Positions 6,241 to 6,567 of a stretch of DNA of 6,567 nt are shown here, in pieces. The stretch spans positions 1-6,567 of the forward strand of contig CAMCER010000046.1 in NCBI GenBank assembly GCA_945873875.1. Reading direction: 5' to 3'. The notes below the pieces were generated by a model that was not told the origin of the DNA, made no database searches, and worked only from the letters and a program-made list of their open reading frames with translations. Positions within the stretch are counted from its first letter, which is position 1. Every line of letters starts with the position of its first letter. This DNA is from an uncultured Clostridia bacterium. GTDB taxonomy: Bacteria; Bacillota_A; Clostridia; Peptostreptococcales; Anaerovoracaceae. The position numbers were made by a program, and so were the translations under genes.

Positions 6241-6567
6241 TCTCTCCTCCTGTGATCTTTAAAACTATTACGGTGATGTTGTCATTACCGCCACACTGAT
6301 TTGCTCTTTCTATCAGAAGACGGCTCACATCTGACATGCTTTCGCCGCTTCCCAGTATTTCCTCGATCTCTTCTTTCGGCACATCCGAATAAAGCCCGTC
6401 CGTGCATAAAAGAATGATATCGTTTTCTTTCAGCTGAGTCTTGAAGAAGTCAGGCTCCACGTGCTCTTCCGCGCCCATGGCCCTGGTTATCACATTCCTG
6501 TGGGAATGTGACTGTGCGTCGTCTGCTGTCAGTTCTCGCTTCCTGAGGAGAGTCTTGTCCTCAGGAT
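6230..6567 (-). CDS. prpC: PP2C-family Ser/Thr protein phosphatase, C-terminal part (runs off right edge)
   Basis: This is the cytoplasmic metal-dependent phosphatase that normally opposes the PASTA kinase. Only the last 111 residues are visible, of a family usually near 240 to 250. Counted from the first visible codon, motifs are SHRNVITRAMG (21-31), a conserved PP2C segment; ILLCTDGLYSDV (51-62), whose Asp56 is a predicted metal ligand; and GGNDNITVIVLK (92-103), whose Asp95 is another. The N-terminal metal-binding motifs lie outside the window. The reading frame stays open to the right edge, so the GTG at 6493 is an internal valine and not the start. The stop lies inside the kinase gene, an 11-base overlap typical of prpC-prkC pairs. 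The stretch DKTLLRKRELT (3-13) seems about four residues shorter than the usual DHSxVxxLVxxGxIT segment. Confidence 0.95.
   Translation of the reverse strand, partial: PEDKTLLRKRELTADDAQSHSHRNVITRAMGAEEHVEPDFFKTQLKENDIILLCTDGLYSDVPKEEIEEILGSGESMSDVSRLLIERANQCGGNDNITVIVLKITGGENEQ
6246..6251 (-). promoter_or_regulatory. Ribosome binding site of the kinase gene
   Basis: A full AGGAGG on the minus strand lies 5 bases before ATG 6240 and encodes part of the Gly-Gly pair near the phosphatase C-terminus. It is the strongest ribosome site in the window and fixes the kinase start. Confidence 0.8.
6490..6511. repeat. Perfect 9-base inverted repeat with 4-base loop inside the phosphatase gene
   Basis: TCACATTCC (6490-6498) and GGAATGTGA (6503-6511) are exact reverse complements around a TGTG loop. 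The repeat encodes Ser-His-Ser-His-Arg-Asn-Val, a conserved PP2C segment. No U tract follows, so it is not a terminator. Confidence 0.6.
6541..6566. repeat. Perfect 9-base inverted repeat with 8-base loop inside the phosphatase gene
   Basis: TCCTGAGGA (6541-6549) pairs exactly with TCCTCAGGA (6558-6566). Each arm is itself a near-palindrome (CCTNAGG). It falls within the codons for Pro-Glu-Asp-Lys-Thr-Leu-Leu-Arg, where the protein seems shorter than its family. Confidence 0.6.

Noticed and set aside
5713..6255. Plus-strand open frame of 180 codons opposite the kinase catalytic domain
   Set aside because: It mirrors conserved kinase codons and has no domain of its own.

Overview
The window reads as a chromosomal stretch of a low-to-moderate GC Firmicute, most likely class Clostridia. 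This rests on the PASTA-type Ser/Thr kinase, the order phosphatase-kinase-rsgA-rpe, Gram-positive cell-wall genes (LytR-CpsA-Psr and D-Ala-D-Ala ligase), purine-rich Shine-Dalgarno sites and frequent ATA/AGA/AGG codons. I cannot fix the genus from sequence alone.

All seven recognisable genes lie on the minus strand and are read from the right edge to the left: the C-terminal part of a PP2C phosphatase (cut by the right edge), a complete PASTA kinase, RsgA, ribulose-phosphate 3-epimerase, two tandem paralogous LCP proteins, and the N-terminal half of D-Ala-D-Ala ligase (cut by the left edge). Junctions are very tight: an 11-base overlap, a 1-base overlap, then gaps of 2, about 62, 10 and 12 bases. 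No stretch over 300 bases lacks a gene. I see no terminator, convincing promoter, RNA gene, mobile element or CRISPR. The set is probably one operon, or two if an unseen promoter lies before the first LCP gene.

The right half is the widespread Firmicutes module prpC-prkC-rsgA-rpe: reversible Ser/Thr phosphorylation responding to cell-wall fragments, followed by a ribosome-assembly GTPase and a pentose-phosphate enzyme. In Bacillus subtilis thiN follows rpe. Here two wall-polymer ligases of the LCP family and then ddl follow instead, so a wall-sensing kinase is directly linked to wall-building genes. This linkage and the LCP duplication are the most interesting points. I did not find a convincing undescribed system; the genes are recognisable members of known families.
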